Positions 1-8,534 of a DNA stretch of 35,034 nt are shown piece by piece; position 1 is the first letter of the stretch; each line of letters starts with the position of its first letter. The translations under genes were made by a program, and so were the position numbers. Source of the DNA: Shewanella sp. SR44-3 (GTDB lineage Bacteria; Pseudomonadota; Gammaproteobacteria; Enterobacterales; Shewanellaceae); contig NZ_JACJDV010000025.1 of NCBI RefSeq assembly GCF_014163735.1, positions 1 through 35,034 of the forward strand, in the 5' to 3' direction. The notes beneath the pieces were generated by a model. The model was not told the DNA's origin. It did not search any database and was given only the letters and a program-made list of their open reading frames with translations.

Positions 1-1
1 A

Positions 2-2245
2 GCAGAAGCAAAAGCAAAAGCAGAAGCTAGCAAAGCCAAGGAAAAAGCGCCTCAAGCGCCAGCACCTAAGCCGAAAGCAGAAGTAAAAGCTGAAACGCCA
101 GAAGCTGCAGCCGCTAGAGTTGAAGCTGAGCGTATTAAAGCAACTCAAGAAGCAGTAATGACTCAAAAGCAAAAAGAGGAAGCGGCGAAAGCTGCTGAAG
201 AAGCTAAGAAATTAGCTGAAGTTAACTCTAAGCGCTGGGCAGATGAAGAACGTACGCGTCTTGAAGCTGAAAAGAACAGCGATCACCATGTTACTACCTC
301 TAAAGTGGCTCGTGCTGCTGAAGATAGTTCAGATATGGACGATGAAAAGCGTGGCCGTCGTGCTCGCAATAAGCCGACCAACAAGAAGCGTGGCGGTAAA
401 GATGCCCGTGACGGTCGTGAAAAGCACATGCGTAACCGCAGTACTGCACCTCAGTCTATGGCTCATGGCTTTAACAAGCCGGTCGCAGCGGTAAGCCGCG
501 ACGTTCGCATCGGCGAGACTGTGTCTGTTGCTGAATTGGCGCATTTAATGGCGATTAAAGCCACTGAAATCATCAAGCAGATGATGAAGATGGGTTCAAT
601 GGTTACCATTAACCAAATTCTTGATCAAGAAACTGCACAAATGGTTGCAGAAGAGATGGGTCACAAGGTTGTTCTACTTCGTGAAAACGAACTAGAAGAG
701 CAAGTACTTGGCGACCGTGACGATAACGTTAAGTTAGAAACACGTGCACCAGTTGTGACTATCATGGGTCACGTTGATCACGGTAAGACATCATTACTCG
801 ATTATATACGTCGTGCGAAAGTTGCTGCTGGCGAAGCCGGTGGTATTACTCAGCATATCGGTGCATACCATGTTGAAACTGACAATGGCATGATCACTTT
901 CTTAGATACACCGGGTCACGCCGCGTTTACTTCTATGCGTGCTCGTGGTGCTAAGGCGACCGATATTGTTATCTTGGTTGTTGCTGCAGATGATGGCGTA
1001 ATGCCTCAGACTATCGAAGCAATTCAACATGCTAAAGCAGGTAACGTGCCGTTAATCGTTGCGATTAACAAGATGGATAAGCCAGATGCAGATCCTGAGC
1101 GTGTTAAGAGCGAATTGTCTCAGCATGGCGTAATGTCAGATGATTGGGGCGGTGACAACATGTTCGTTCACCTATCAGCTAAGACAGGTGAAGGCGTAGA
1201 TGAACTATTAGAAGGCATCTTGTTGCAGTCTGAAGTTCTTGAACTTAAAGCGGTTCGTGAAGGCATGGCTGCCGGTGTGGTTATTGAATCACAACTCGAT
1301 AAAGGCCGCGGTCCAGTAGCAACTGTATTGGTTCAGTCAGGTACTTTACGTCAAGGTGATATCGTTCTTTGTGGTTTAATGTACGGTAAAATCCGTGCAA
1401 TGAAAGACGAGAATGGTCATCCAATCACTGAAGCTGGCCCATCTATCCCAGTTGAGATCTTAGGTCTTTCTGGCGTACCATCGGCTGGTGATGAAGCCAC
1501 AGTCGTTCGTGATGAGCGTAAAGCCCGTGAAGTTGCACTTTATCGTCAAGGCAAGTTCCGTGATGTTAAGCTTGCTCGTCAGCAGAAGTCTAAGCTTGAA
1601 AACATGTTTGCGAACATGGAAGAAGGCGAAGTTCAAGAACTTAACATCGTGCTTAAAGCAGACGTTCAAGGTTCACTTGAAGCAATTTGTGATTCGTTAA
1701 CGGGTCTATCTACTGCTGAAGTGAAAGTGAACATCATAGCGCGCGGTGTGGGTGCTCTAACTGAAACTGATGCAACATTGGCCGCAGCCTCTAACGCTAT
1801 CATGGTTGGCTTTAACGTTCGTGCTGATGCACAAGCGCGTAAGACAATTGAAGCTGAAAGTGTTGATCTACGTTACTACAGCATCATCTATAATCTAATT
1901 GATGAAGTTCGTGCTGCAATGACCGGTATGTTGGCTCCAGAATTTAAGCAACAGATCATCGGTCTGGCTGAAGTTCGTGACGTGTTTAAGTCTCCTAAGA
2001 TCGGCGCAATTGCGGGTTGTATGGTGACTGAAGGTATCGTTAAGCGCAGCGCGCCAATCCGTGTTCTACGTGACAACGTGGTTATCTATGAAGGTGAGCT
2101 TGAGTCATTACGCCGCTTCAAAGATGATGCTACAGAAGTTCGTAATGGCATGGAATGTGGTATCGGTGTGAAGAACTACAATGACGTTCGCGTAGGCGAC
2201 CAGATTGAAGTCTTCGAAACCATTGAAGTCGCACGCACCTTATAA
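2..2245 (+). CDS. infB: Translation initiation factor IF-2 (5' end missing)
   Basis: GTPase that places initiator tRNA on the 30S subunit and promotes subunit joining. The reading frame is open to the left edge, so the gene begins outside the window; 747 codons are visible, and the E. coli protein has 890. The visible N-terminal part is a charged Ala/Lys/Glu-rich linker, followed by an IF2_N-like segment ([19 protein letters not shown], near 520-580). The G domain is intact: GHVDHGKT (767-790), DTPGH (905-919) and NKMD (1067-1078). Domains II to IV follow and end with the typical VGDQIEVFE. It heads the conserved infB-rbfA-truB-rpsO order. An internal ATG at 158 lies within the linker and is not the true start, although IF-2 is known to have shorter forms in some bacteria. 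Confidence 0.97.
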   Translation, partial: AEAKAKAEASKAKEKAPQAPAPKPKAEVKAETPEAAAARVEAERIKATQEAVMTQKQKEEAAKAAEEAKKLAEVNSKRWADEERTRLEAEKNSDHHVTTSKVARAAEDSSDMDDEKRGRRARNKPTNKKRGGKDARDGREKHMRNRSTAPQSMAHGFNKPVAAVSRDVRIGETVSVAELAHLMAIKATEIIKQMMKMGSMVTINQILDQETAQMVAEEMGHKVVLLRENELEEQVLGDRDDNVKLETRAPVVTIMGHVDHGKTSLLDYIRRAKVAAGEAGGITQHIGAYHVETDNGMITFLDTPGHAAFTSMRARGAKATDIVILVVAADDGVMPQTIEAIQHAKAGNVPLIVAINKMDKPDADPERVKSELSQHGVMSDDWGGDNMFVHLSAKTGEGVDELLEGILLQSEVLELKAVREGMAAGVVIESQLDKGRGPVATVLVQSGTLRQGDIVLCGLMYGKIRAMKDENGHPITEAGPSIPVEILGLSGVPSAGDEATVVRDERKAREVALYRQGKFRDVKLARQQKSKLENMFANMEEGEVQELNIVLKADVQGSLEAICDSLTGLSTAEVKVNIIARGVGALTETDATLAAASNAIMVGFNVRADAQARKTIEAESVDLRYYSIIYNLIDEVRAAMTGMLAPEFKQQIIGLAEVRDVFKSPKIGAIAGCMVTEGIVKRSAPIRVLRDNVVIYEGELESLRRFKDDATEVRNGMECGIGVKNYNDVRVGDQIEVFETIEVARTL

Positions 2246-2267
2246 TTCTAGGGTCTTGTAACATCCT

Positions 2268-2289
2268 AAGGGCGGCATTAGCCGCCCTT
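2268..2289 (+). terminator. Hairpin between infB and rbfA (attenuator or processing site)
   Basis: Perfect 9 bp stem AAGGGCGGC/GCCGCCCTT with an ATTA loop. Only a weak T-rich stretch follows (GTTGATT), so it more likely reduces read-through or protects the infB 3' end than stops transcription fully. rbfA has no clear promoter of its own and probably depends on read-through. Confidence 0.5.
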
Positions 2290-2315
2290 GTTGATTAACA
2301 ATATGGCACAATATT

Positions 2316-2744
2316 ATGGCAAAAGAATTTAGTCGTACTAGACGTATAGCCCAACAGCTCCAGCAGGAGTTAGCGGTTATTTTACAACGTGATATGAAAG
2401 ATCCTCGGATTGGTTTTGTCACTGTCAATGATGTCGATGTTTCCCGTGATCTTAGCTATGCCAAAGTGTTTGTAACCTTCTATGAAGAAGACTTAACTTT
2501 GGTTGAGCAGAAGATTGCCGCCTTGACCGCAGCAGCACCTTATGTGCGTACCTTGGTTGCAGGACGGATGAAACTGCGCGTTATGCCTGAGCTGCGCTTT
2601 ATCTATGACAGTTCGTTAGTCGAAGGTATGCGCATGTCTAACTTAGTGAGTCAGGTTATTACCAACGACAAAGCTAAGCAAAAGCAAGCGGGCCGTGAAG
2701 ACGACACTTCAAGCTCTGTAGAGCAAGAAAAGGATACAGATTAA
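2316..2744 (+). CDS. rbfA: 30S ribosome-binding factor A
   Basis: Small KH-like protein that binds the 30S subunit and helps 16S rRNA 5' end maturation, notably in the cold. It has 142 residues, slightly longer than E. coli RbfA (133). The opening [17 protein letters not shown] and the core [24 protein letters not shown] are typical, as is [17 protein letters not shown]. The C-terminus is a charged, probably unstructured tail (about residues 120-142). No strong Shine-Dalgarno sequence precedes the ATG. The stop codon overlaps the truB start (TAATG), which suggests translational coupling. Expression is expected from the upstream nusA-infB operon. Confidence 0.96.
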   Translation: MAKEFSRTRRIAQQLQQELAVILQRDMKDPRIGFVTVNDVDVSRDLSYAKVFVTFYEEDLTLVEQKIAALTAAAPYVRTLVAGRMKLRVMPELRFIYDSSLVEGMRMSNLVSQVITNDKAKQKQAGREDDTSSSVEQEKDTD

Positions 2745-3697
2745 TGGCACGTCGCTCCAAAGGTCGCCAAATCGACGGTATAGTCTTACTCGATAAAGAC
2801 ACAGGCATGAGTTCAAACTATGCACTGCAACGAGTAAAACGTTTTTTTAACGCCAATAAAGCCGGCCATACAGGGGCGCTCGATCCATTAGCGACAGGTA
2901 TGTTGCCTATCTGTTTAGGCGAAGCCACCAAGTTCTCTCAGCATCTTTTAGATGCCGACAAACGTTACTTAGTGACGGCAAAACTTGGGGTGCGCACCGA
3001 CACCAGCGATTCAGACGGTGAAGTGGTGCAAACCCGTGAGCTTAATTTTACTCAGGCTCAGCTTGAAACGGCGCTTGAGCATTTCCGTGGTGATACCCTG
3101 CAAGTGCCTTCAATGTTTTCAGCCCTTAAGTATCAAGGTCAGCCTTTGTACAAATATGCCCGTGAAGGCATTGAAGTCCCAAGGGAAGCGCGTCCCATTA
3201 CTGTATTTGAGCTGAATTTTATTAAGCTTGAAGGCGATGAGTTAACTTTAGATATTCACTGCTCTAAAGGCACTTATATTCGCACTATTACCGATGATTT
3301 AGGCGAAATGCTAGGTTGTGGTGCTCACGTTATCATGCTGCGCCGCACCCAAGTGGCTGACTATCCTTATGATAAAATGGTAAGCCTTGCAGATCTTGAA
3401 GCCCTGGTAACTCAAGCGCAGCAGCAGGAATTAGCCGTAGGCGAGTTACTTGATCCTTTGCTATTGCCTATGGATACCGCTGTGGCTAATTTCCCTGAGA
3501 TTAACTTGCCAGAATCCATGCTCTATTACGTGATGCAAGGTCAAGCTGTGCAAGCTGCGGGACTTAAAATTGACGTATTAGTGCGTATCACTATTGGTGA
3601 ACAGCGTAAGTTTGTTGGCATTGGGATAATGAATGACGATGGTTTGCTTGCACCTAAGCGCTTGATTGTTATTCCAGCTGAAGAATCGCCAGAGTAA
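2744..3697 (+). CDS. truB: tRNA pseudouridine(55) synthase
   Basis: Makes pseudouridine at position 55 in the T-loop of tRNAs. The catalytic motif [19 protein letters not shown] is present, with the likely nucleophile Asp47. The conserved YKYAREG and SKGTYIRTI segments follow, and the C-terminal part is PUA-like. The length, 317 residues, matches the family (E. coli 314). It begins within the rbfA stop codon (1 nt overlap), so the two are almost surely co-translated. A strong terminator follows at 3737-3761. Confidence 0.97.
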   Translation: MARRSKGRQIDGIVLLDKDTGMSSNYALQRVKRFFNANKAGHTGALDPLATGMLPICLGEATKFSQHLLDADKRYLVTAKLGVRTDTSDSDGEVVQTRELNFTQAQLETALEHFRGDTLQVPSMFSALKYQGQPLYKYAREGIEVPREARPITVFELNFIKLEGDELTLDIHCSKGTYIRTITDDLGEMLGCGAHVIMLRRTQVADYPYDKMVSLADLEALVTQAQQQELAVGELLDPLLLPMDTAVANFPEINLPESMLYYVMQGQAVQAAGLKIDVLVRITIGEQRKFVGIGIMNDDGLLAPKRLIVIPAEESPE

Positions 3698-3736
3698 ACT
3701 CAGTGAGTGGGAAAACTCCAATTAGCTTGAGCTATT

Positions 3737-3761
3737 AAGCCCACATTAAGTGGGCTTTTTT
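3737..3761 (+). terminator. Rho-independent terminator after truB
   Basis: Stem AAGCCCAC/GTGGGCTT (8 bp) with loop ATTAA, followed by a run of six T. It closes the infB-rbfA-truB unit, just before the rpsO promoter. Confidence 0.85.
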
Positions 3762-3763
3762 AA

Positions 3764-3792
3764 TTGCACCTAACTCACTTTATGGGTAGAAT
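3764..3792 (+). promoter_or_regulatory. Predicted sigma-70 promoter of rpsO
   Basis: TTGCAC (3764-3769) and TAGAAT (3787-3792) are separated by 17 bp. The site lies directly after the truB terminator and about 65 bp before the rpsO start codon, in the position of the known rpsO promoter in E. coli. Confidence 0.6.
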
Positions 3793-3856
3793 AATGCGCC
3801 CTCTGGCTGAGTTAGTGATCGGCTAGAGATACATTCTATATATTTTGGAGATACAC

Positions 3857-4126
3857 ATGTCACTAAGTACTGAAGCAAAAGCAAAAATCCTAGCTGAATT
3901 TGGCCGTGGCGAAAACGACTCAGGTTCAACTGAAGTTCAGGTAGCTTTGTTAACAGCTCAAATCAACCACCTTCAAGGTCACTTCAAGACGCACATCCAC
4001 GATCACCACTCACGTCGTGGTTTGTTACGTATGGTTAGCGCGCGTCGTAAGCTTACTGCTTACCTTAAGCGTACTGACAATGCACGTTACACTGCGTTGA
4101 TCCAGAAGTTAGGTTTACGTCGTTAA
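3857..4126 (+). CDS. rpsO: 30S ribosomal protein S15
   Basis: Primary rRNA-binding protein of the 30S platform. It has 89 residues, the family length. It begins [15 protein letters not shown] and contains the hallmark [14 protein letters not shown] and the LTAYLKR segment. The start is the ATG at 3857, preceded by GGAG at 3847-3850; an in-frame TTG at 3845 would swallow this ribosome-binding site and is not favoured. It has its own promoter and terminator. In E. coli pnp follows directly; here it lies 12.6 kb downstream. Confidence 0.97.
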   Translation: MSLSTEAKAKILAEFGRGENDSGSTEVQVALLTAQINHLQGHFKTHIHDHHSRRGLLRMVSARRKLTAYLKRTDNARYTALIQKLGLRR

Positions 4127-4161
4127 TTCGATGTTCAGCTCGATGAGTTGAAGCAAACCGT

Positions 4162-4190
4162 AAAAAAGGAGGCTTAGGCTTCCTTTTTTA
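4162..4190 (+). terminator. Rho-independent terminator after rpsO
   Basis: Stem AAAAAAGGA/TCCTTTTTT (9 bp, extended inside by further pairs) ending in a T run, 35 bp after the rpsO stop. It isolates rpsO from anything downstream. Confidence 0.8.
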
Positions 4191-4235
4191 TTGGCAAATT
4201 TTTAATCACTCAATATAGCTACCGTTTGTGCGCCA

Positions 4236-4266
4236 ACAAAAAAGCTGCCCCGAGGCAGCTTTTGTT
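4236..4266 (-). terminator. Terminator of pepD
   Basis: Stem AAAAGCTGCC/GGCAGCTTTT with loop CCGA. Read on the minus strand the stem is followed by a six-T run, so it fits the end of pepD; the plus-strand side also has T residues and may back up the rpsO terminator. Confidence 0.75.
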
Positions 4267-4300
4267 ATTTAGTCAGCAATACTATGACTAACTCTTAGCA

Positions 4301-5761
4301 TTAATCTCTTACTGGGATACGCTCTAGTACGGCTAGCAGTAGTTGCCAATACTGGCCCACAGTGGTGATATTCACCATTTCATCTGGGCTGTGAGGATAG
4401 CGAATGGTTGGTCCAATCGAGACCATGTCCATTGCTGGGTAGGGCTCTTTAAAGAGGCCGCACTCAAGACCGGCATGGATAACCATCACAGTTGGATCCT
4501 TGTGGTAAATATCATTGTAAGTGTCACGGACAATAGCCATCACTGCTGAGCTAGTGTCTGGCTTCCAACCAGGGTAGGCGCCGCTAAACTCAACATCAGC
4601 ACCAGCAAGGTTAGTTAGCGCTGTGATCATGCCTGTGACTTCGCTGCGACCAGAATCTATCAATGAGCGAATAAGACATAATATTTCAACGCTATCATCC
4701 TGAGTGCTGATAACACCGACATTCAATGAGGTTTCAGTTACGCCCTCAACTTCATCACTCATGCGAATAACCCCATTAGGGCACACATGAAGTAAATCGA
4801 TCAGGGTATTTTGTGAATCTTCGCCCATGACTTTAGTGTGAGCAGGAACTTCAGCTAGGGTCAGTAGCATGTCAGGATCGGCAATGGCGAGTTCTTCACG
4901 CACTAACGCTTGGAACGCTGCAATGGCTTGGTTCAATGCGCTAAGGTTTTCAGGAGGGAGCATAAAGCTGATGCTGGCTTCCCTAGGTATCGCATTGCGC
5001 AATGAGCCACCGCTAAAGCTTACTAACTCTATGGCTAAGTCATCGGCATAATCAAACAGGAACCGTGCTAGCAGTTTATTGGCATTGCCGCGACCTAAAT
5101 GTATGTTAACGCCAGAGTGTCCGCCCTTAAGGCCTGATAGGGTTAAGCTGAAGCTAGAGTTTGATTGTTCAGGAGACTGCCATGACATAGGCAGGCTTAT
5201 CTGACCGTCCACGCCACCGGCGCAGCCCATGTAGATTTCACCTTCTTGTTCTGAGTCGGTATTAATTAAAATTTCAGCTTCGAGCATGCCCGCTTCAAGA
5301 CCAAAGGCGCCCGTCATACCCGCTTCTTCATCTATGGTAAGCAAGACTTCAAGTGGACCATGCTTAATCGTATCTGAGCCTAAAATGGCTAATGCTGATG
5401 CCATGCCTATGCCATTGTCTGAGCCCAGCGTAGTGCCTCTGGCTTTAACCCAATCACCGTCAACATAAGCCTCGATAGGATCGGTTTCAAAATTATGCAC
5501 TTTATCGGCATTCTTTTGTGGCACCATATCAAGATGGGCCTGGAGCACCACTATCTTTCGATCCTCCATTCCAGCAAAAGCCGGTTTTTTAATAATTAAA
5601 TTGCCGACACTGTCCTCGACAATGCTCAAGCCTTTGTCTTTGGCCCAGTGCTGAATATAAGCACTTAACGCTTGCTCGTGCTTCGATGGGTGAGGAATAG
5701 CACAGATCTGGGCAAACCATTGCCATAATGGTTGGGGAAATAGTTGGGTTAACTCGCTCAT
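4301..5761 (-). CDS. pepD: Aminoacyl-histidine dipeptidase (peptidase D, M20 family)
   Basis: Cytosolic zinc dipeptidase that cleaves Xaa-His and other dipeptides. It has 486 residues, as in E. coli PepD (485). The metal and catalytic residues are in place: His76 and Asp78 in LQAHLDMV, Asp115 in GTTLGSDNGIGM, Glu145-Glu146 in TIDEEAGMTG, Asp169 in INTDSEQ, and a C-terminal His in RYPHSPDEM. The ATG at 5761 has a good upstream GGGAG. It is a single-gene unit with its own terminator and points toward rpsO. It is one of the genes lying between rpsO and pnp here. Confidence 0.96.
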   Translation of the reverse strand: MSELTQLFPQPLWQWFAQICAIPHPSKHEQALSAYIQHWAKDKGLSIVEDSVGNLIIKKPAFAGMEDRKIVVLQAHLDMVPQKNADKVHNFETDPIEAYVDGDWVKARGTTLGSDNGIGMASALAILGSDTIKHGPLEVLLTIDEEAGMTGAFGLEAGMLEAEILINTDSEQEGEIYMGCAGGVDGQISLPMSWQSPEQSNSSFSLTLSGLKGGHSGVNIHLGRGNANKLLARFLFDYADDLAIELVSFSGGSLRNAIPREASISFMLPPENLSALNQAIAAFQALVREELAIADPDMLLTLAEVPAHTKVMGEDSQNTLIDLLHVCPNGVIRMSDEVEGVTETSLNVGVISTQDDSVEILCLIRSLIDSGRSEVTGMITALTNLAGADVEFSGAYPGWKPDTSSAVMAIVRDTYNDIYHKDPTVMVIHAGLECGLFKEPYPAMDMVSIGPTIRYPHSPDEMVNITTVGQYWQLLLAVLERIPVRD

Positions 5762-5994
5762 GTTGCTCCCGGATTAAGTGGAAAAATTTGATGGCAGTTT
5801 ATCATACCCCTAATCGTAATTATCTAGTTATACAGCGCGGATATGCGGTATCAGTGAAACACCATAGCAATCAATGTGGCTTTTATGTAACGACAGAAAG
5901 GCTGTTAAAATGCCATATTTGGTATTTTTTAGAGTCATTACTCGTAAGTTAGTGACGTAATAAGGCGATAGTTAGAGAAAGATCAAAAAAAAGG

Positions 5995-6022
5995 TTGTAA
6001 TAAACTTACAGTTTTGTATAAT
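5995..6022 (+). promoter_or_regulatory. Strong predicted sigma-70 promoter
   Basis: TTGTAA (5995-6000), a 16 bp spacer, then the consensus TATAAT (6017-6022). Transcription would begin near 6029. It fits the unit that carries the 31-codon ORF and ends in the terminator at 6447-6475. The rest of the pepD upstream region (5762-5994) holds no convincing gene. Confidence 0.6.
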
Positions 6023-6189
6023 TCATTTCGTTGGCAGGCAGCGAGCCTTTCAACACTAGTTTATCCAGGATGGATATAGCCTCCAAGGAATTGAGTGACA
6101 AGTTGTCTCGACGGATTGAGGATTTTTTTCCACGGAACTGAACCAAGCTTTGACTAGGTTTAAACAACTTTTAATTTGGAGATAATACT

Positions 6190-6285
6190 ATGTACACAGG
6201 TAACACTAATATTTATTGGCAGAGCAGCTGGTTAAAGACTGATGCTTTGCGTGGCGGTTTATTCGCCATGAAATTTAAGGTCTAA
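6190..6285 (+). CDS. Putative 31-residue small protein
   Basis: An ATG at 6190 with an ideal ribosome-binding site (GGAG at 6178-6181, 8 nt spacing) opens a frame of 31 codons ending in TAA. It starts MYTGNTNIYWQSSWLKT and ends FAMKFKV, with two Trp and a basic C-terminus. There is no signal peptide or clear membrane segment. The family is unknown to me. The promoter, the ribosome-binding site and the terminator around it support real translation, either as a small protein or as a leader peptide. Length alone would not be evidence. Confidence 0.5.
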   Translation: MYTGNTNIYWQSSWLKTDALRGGLFAMKFKV

Positions 6286-6446
6286 CCCTCCTTAGATTTG
6301 ATTTACATCCATCAACCTTTTCTATCACCTTGTTTCAAGGTGTGTTTTAGACAAAATGTATTAATGTAGGATTCTGCTTTAATACAGCTACCTTGGTAGT
6401 AATAGTGTTCTCTTCCCCATATTGGGAATACTAAATGATCTGTCTC

Positions 6447-6475
6447 GCCCGCTCTTATGAGCGGGCTTTTTTTTT
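6447..6475 (+). terminator. Strong Rho-independent terminator
   Basis: Stem GCCCGCTC/GAGCGGGC (8 bp, GC-rich) with loop TTAT and a run of nine T. It ends the small-ORF transcript 161 bp before the permease gene. Confidence 0.85.
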
Positions 6476-6635
6476 GTTTTTTTTCATGAATTCTGATTTC
6501 GACCTCCGACTAGGCTCCCTTTCGTACATCTTAGAGATAAGTCTTTATAATCCAGCTCTTAAAAATTGATCAGCCAATAATCTGAGACTTGTCTCTGAGG
6601 CTATGATCTTCACCTTGCGTTAAGGAACGGGTTTC

Positions 6636-7925
6636 ATGCTTGAAAAACTATTTAAACTCAAACAACATCAGACTAGCCTGAAACAAGAAGCCGTAGCCGG
6701 TTTAACCACATTTCTAACCATGGCTTACATTATTTTTGTCAATCCTATGATGCTGGCTGATGCGGGCATGGATCACGGCGCTGTGTTCGTGGCGACTTGT
6801 TTAGCCGCCGCCATCGGCTGTTTTGTGATGGGATTTTTGGCTAATTACCCCATAGCACTGGCGCCAGGGATGGGCCTTAATGCCTTCTTCACTTATACCG
6901 TTGTCGGGGAGATGGGTTACAGCTGGGAGACGGCATTAGGCGCCGTCTTCATGTCTGGGGTATGTTTCCTGGTGTTGTCCTTAGTCAAAATTCGCGAATG
7001 GATAGTAAACAGTATTCCTATGTCGCTGCGCTTTGGTATCGCCGCAGGAATAGGGCTGTTTTTAGCGCTAATCGGCCTTAAAAGTGCCGGTATCGTGGTA
7101 GCAAGTCCAGCCACGTTAGTGACCATGGGAGACATCACTTCCTTTGCGGCATTAATGTCCTGTTTAGGATTTTTTCTGATCATCGCCATGGTGCACCGAG
7201 GCTTAAAAGCCGCGGTGATTTTCAGCGTGATGGCGATTACTATTTTAGGGTTAATTTTTGGTGATGTGAGCTATCAAGGTTTGGTGTCAATGCCGCCTTC
7301 AATCATGCCAACCTTGATGAAAATGGACTTATCAAGCGTGCTTGAGCTGAGCATGATATCTGTCATTTTCGCTTTCTTGTTTGTCGACCTATTTGATACA
7401 TCAGGCACGCTTGTGGCGGTCGCCCAGCGCGGTGGACTGCTTGATGAAAAAGGCCGTTTACCTAGAGTCAAACGCGCATTAACCGCAGACAGTTTAGCCA
7501 CCATCGCAGGTGCGGCGCTCGGCACCTCAACCACCACAAGTTATATTGAAAGTACCGCAGGCGTTAGCGCTGGCGGACGCACGGGTTTAACCGCTGTGGT
7601 CGTTGGGTTACTTTTTTTAGCGGCACTTTTCATTTCGCCACTCGCAGGCATGGTGCCAGCCTATGCTACTGCTGGGGTATTGTTTTATGTGGCCATTTTA
7701 ATGATGTCTGGGCTGGTAAATGTAGATTGGGATGATTTAACCGAAGCGGCCCCTGTGGTGGTGGTATGTTTATTAATGCCACTGACATTTTCAATCGCCA
7801 ACGCCATAGGGTTTGGTTTCATCTCTTATGTGGCGATTAAATCCATGACTGGGAAATTCAGCGACCTCAATTGGGGCATTTTATTCGTCGCCGCCTTGTT
7901 CGTGGCCAAGTTTATTTATGGCTAA
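6636..7925 (+). CDS. NCS2 family purine permease (AzgA/GhxP type)
   Basis: Inner-membrane proton symporter for purine bases (hypoxanthine, guanine or adenine). It has 429 residues and many hydrophobic segments. Family marks are AVAGLTTFLTMAYIIFVNP at the N-terminus, APGMGLNAFFTY, the central DLFDTSGTLVAVA, and GTSTTTSYIESTAGVSAGGRTGL. These place it with the AzgA-like branch (E. coli GhxP, GhxQ, AdeP, AdeQ) rather than the xanthine/uracil branch. AAGGA precedes the ATG. A possible -10 element TATAAT lies at 6546-6551 with no good -35. I saw no PurR box or purine riboswitch upstream. The exact substrate cannot be read from sequence. Confidence 0.92.
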   Translation: MLEKLFKLKQHQTSLKQEAVAGLTTFLTMAYIIFVNPMMLADAGMDHGAVFVATCLAAAIGCFVMGFLANYPIALAPGMGLNAFFTYTVVGEMGYSWETALGAVFMSGVCFLVLSLVKIREWIVNSIPMSLRFGIAAGIGLFLALIGLKSAGIVVASPATLVTMGDITSFAALMSCLGFFLIIAMVHRGLKAAVIFSVMAITILGLIFGDVSYQGLVSMPPSIMPTLMKMDLSSVLELSMISVIFAFLFVDLFDTSGTLVAVAQRGGLLDEKGRLPRVKRALTADSLATIAGAALGTSTTTSYIESTAGVSAGGRTGLTAVVVGLLFLAALFISPLAGMVPAYATAGVLFYVAILMMSGLVNVDWDDLTEAAPVVVVCLLMPLTFSIANAIGFGFISYVAIKSMTGKFSDLNWGILFVAALFVAKFIYG

Positions 7926-7987
7926 ATTTTAGTGATTAAATTAGTTCGGCTAATAAAGCTCACTTGATTGCTATTCCTGCTGCTTTA

Positions 7988-8018
7988 CCAGCGCTAACGA
8001 GTTTTAGCGCTGGTTGTT
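7988..8018 (+). terminator. Terminator-like hairpin after the purine permease
   Basis: Stem CCAGCGCTAA/TTAGCGCTGG (10 bp) around a CGAGTT loop, followed by a weak T stretch (TTGTT). It probably ends the permease transcript. Confidence 0.6.
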
Positions 8019-8102
8019 AAATTCACCGATTGGTTGCATTGCAATAAATGTTTAATTCGAATACTTCATCTTTATGACTGAAACTCAGTCGTACAGGCTC
8101 AT

Positions 8103-8208
8103 CATGGTATCTGCTTTACGACACGCCGCACGTCCGTCCTTGGAGGCTCGAACATCCCGTCCATGGGATGGACGGTCGTCGCGCAAGTACTCATGATTCG
8201 CCTCATGT
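8103..8208 (+). repeat. Dispersed repeat, copy A
   Basis: About 90-105 bp running from CATGG at 8103 to ACTCATG at 8195 and a little beyond. The best-kept part holds the hairpin CCGTCC-N7-GGACGG followed by TCGTC and CGCAAG. The reverse complement of 9373-9463 has the same layout and motif order, with clear similarity at both ends and a divergent middle. The two copies face each other across the accessory gene. It resembles a REP- or MITE-like element; I cannot name the family. Confidence 0.7.
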
Positions 8209-8534
8209 GTACCGAGTTGATTGTTACCCCTAGAGCGTTAAAATATTTAACAATGGATGTACTGGTTTAGCAGATTTTTTACAGTAAGACCAAGTGAGGT
8301 AAATAAAGTAATAAAGCTAAAACGATATCAAGCAATTACCAGCCCACAAGTAGCAAAAATAAATACCCCGAGAAAGCAAATTCCTATAGCATGAAGAGTG
8401 ACTACAGCGCAGAATAAGTGAATAAGATGGATGTGGCAGAGGCCATATTTGGGAATGAGTCAACACGCGATTTATACCCAGCAGACAGCACAAGGCATAA
8501 ATACTAAGACGTTATGTTTTAAGGTGATTTCGCG
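8196..8534. other. Gene-poor AT-rich stretch inside the repeat-bounded patch
   Basis: No gene is well supported here. A 45-codon frame (8257-8394, plus strand, starting MYWFSRFFTVRPSEV, basic) is open, but it has no good ribosome-binding site and is not recognised; it may be a gene remnant. No promoter stands out for the gene at 8535. Confidence 0.4.

Larger units (their letters stand above)
6029..6475 (+). ncRNA. Predicted ~450 nt transcript with GGA-rich leader and a 31-codon ORF
   Basis: Inferred RNA between a strong promoter and a strong terminator. The 160 nt leader has GGA triplets at 6068, 6072, 6087, 6113, 6120 and 6134, plus one in the Shine-Dalgarno sequence at 6178; such density is typical of CsrA/RsmA-bound RNAs. 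After the small ORF come two hairpins: CACCTTG/CAAGGTG (6326-6342) and TTCCC/GGGAA shortly before the terminator. It matches no RNA family that I recognise (not 6S, tmRNA, SRP or RNase P RNA). It could be a small mRNA, a dual-function RNA or a leader of the permease downstream; the terminator argues against simple read-through. Confidence 0.45.

Noticed and set aside
5728..5952. 74-codon plus-strand frame upstream of the small-ORF unit
   Set aside because: It begins inside pepD on the other strand and has no supporting ribosome-binding site or family resemblance.
6476..6635. Purine riboswitch or PurR box before the NCS2 permease
   Set aside because: Neither the purine riboswitch core nor the ACGCAAACGTTTGCGT-like operator can be found; only a short GAGAC-TT-GTCTC palindrome (6584-6595) is there.
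8257..8394. 45-codon plus-strand frame inside the repeat-bounded patch
   Set aside because: Open frame, but with a poor ribosome-binding site and no recognised family; a chance frame or a gene remnant is as likely. Mentioned under the gap entry only.
8470..8525. Possible integron attC site (GCATAAA...GTTATGT) before the HEPN-like gene
   Set aside because: The core does not match GTTRRRY exactly, the two half-sites are only about 20 nt apart, and no matching partner site follows the gene.
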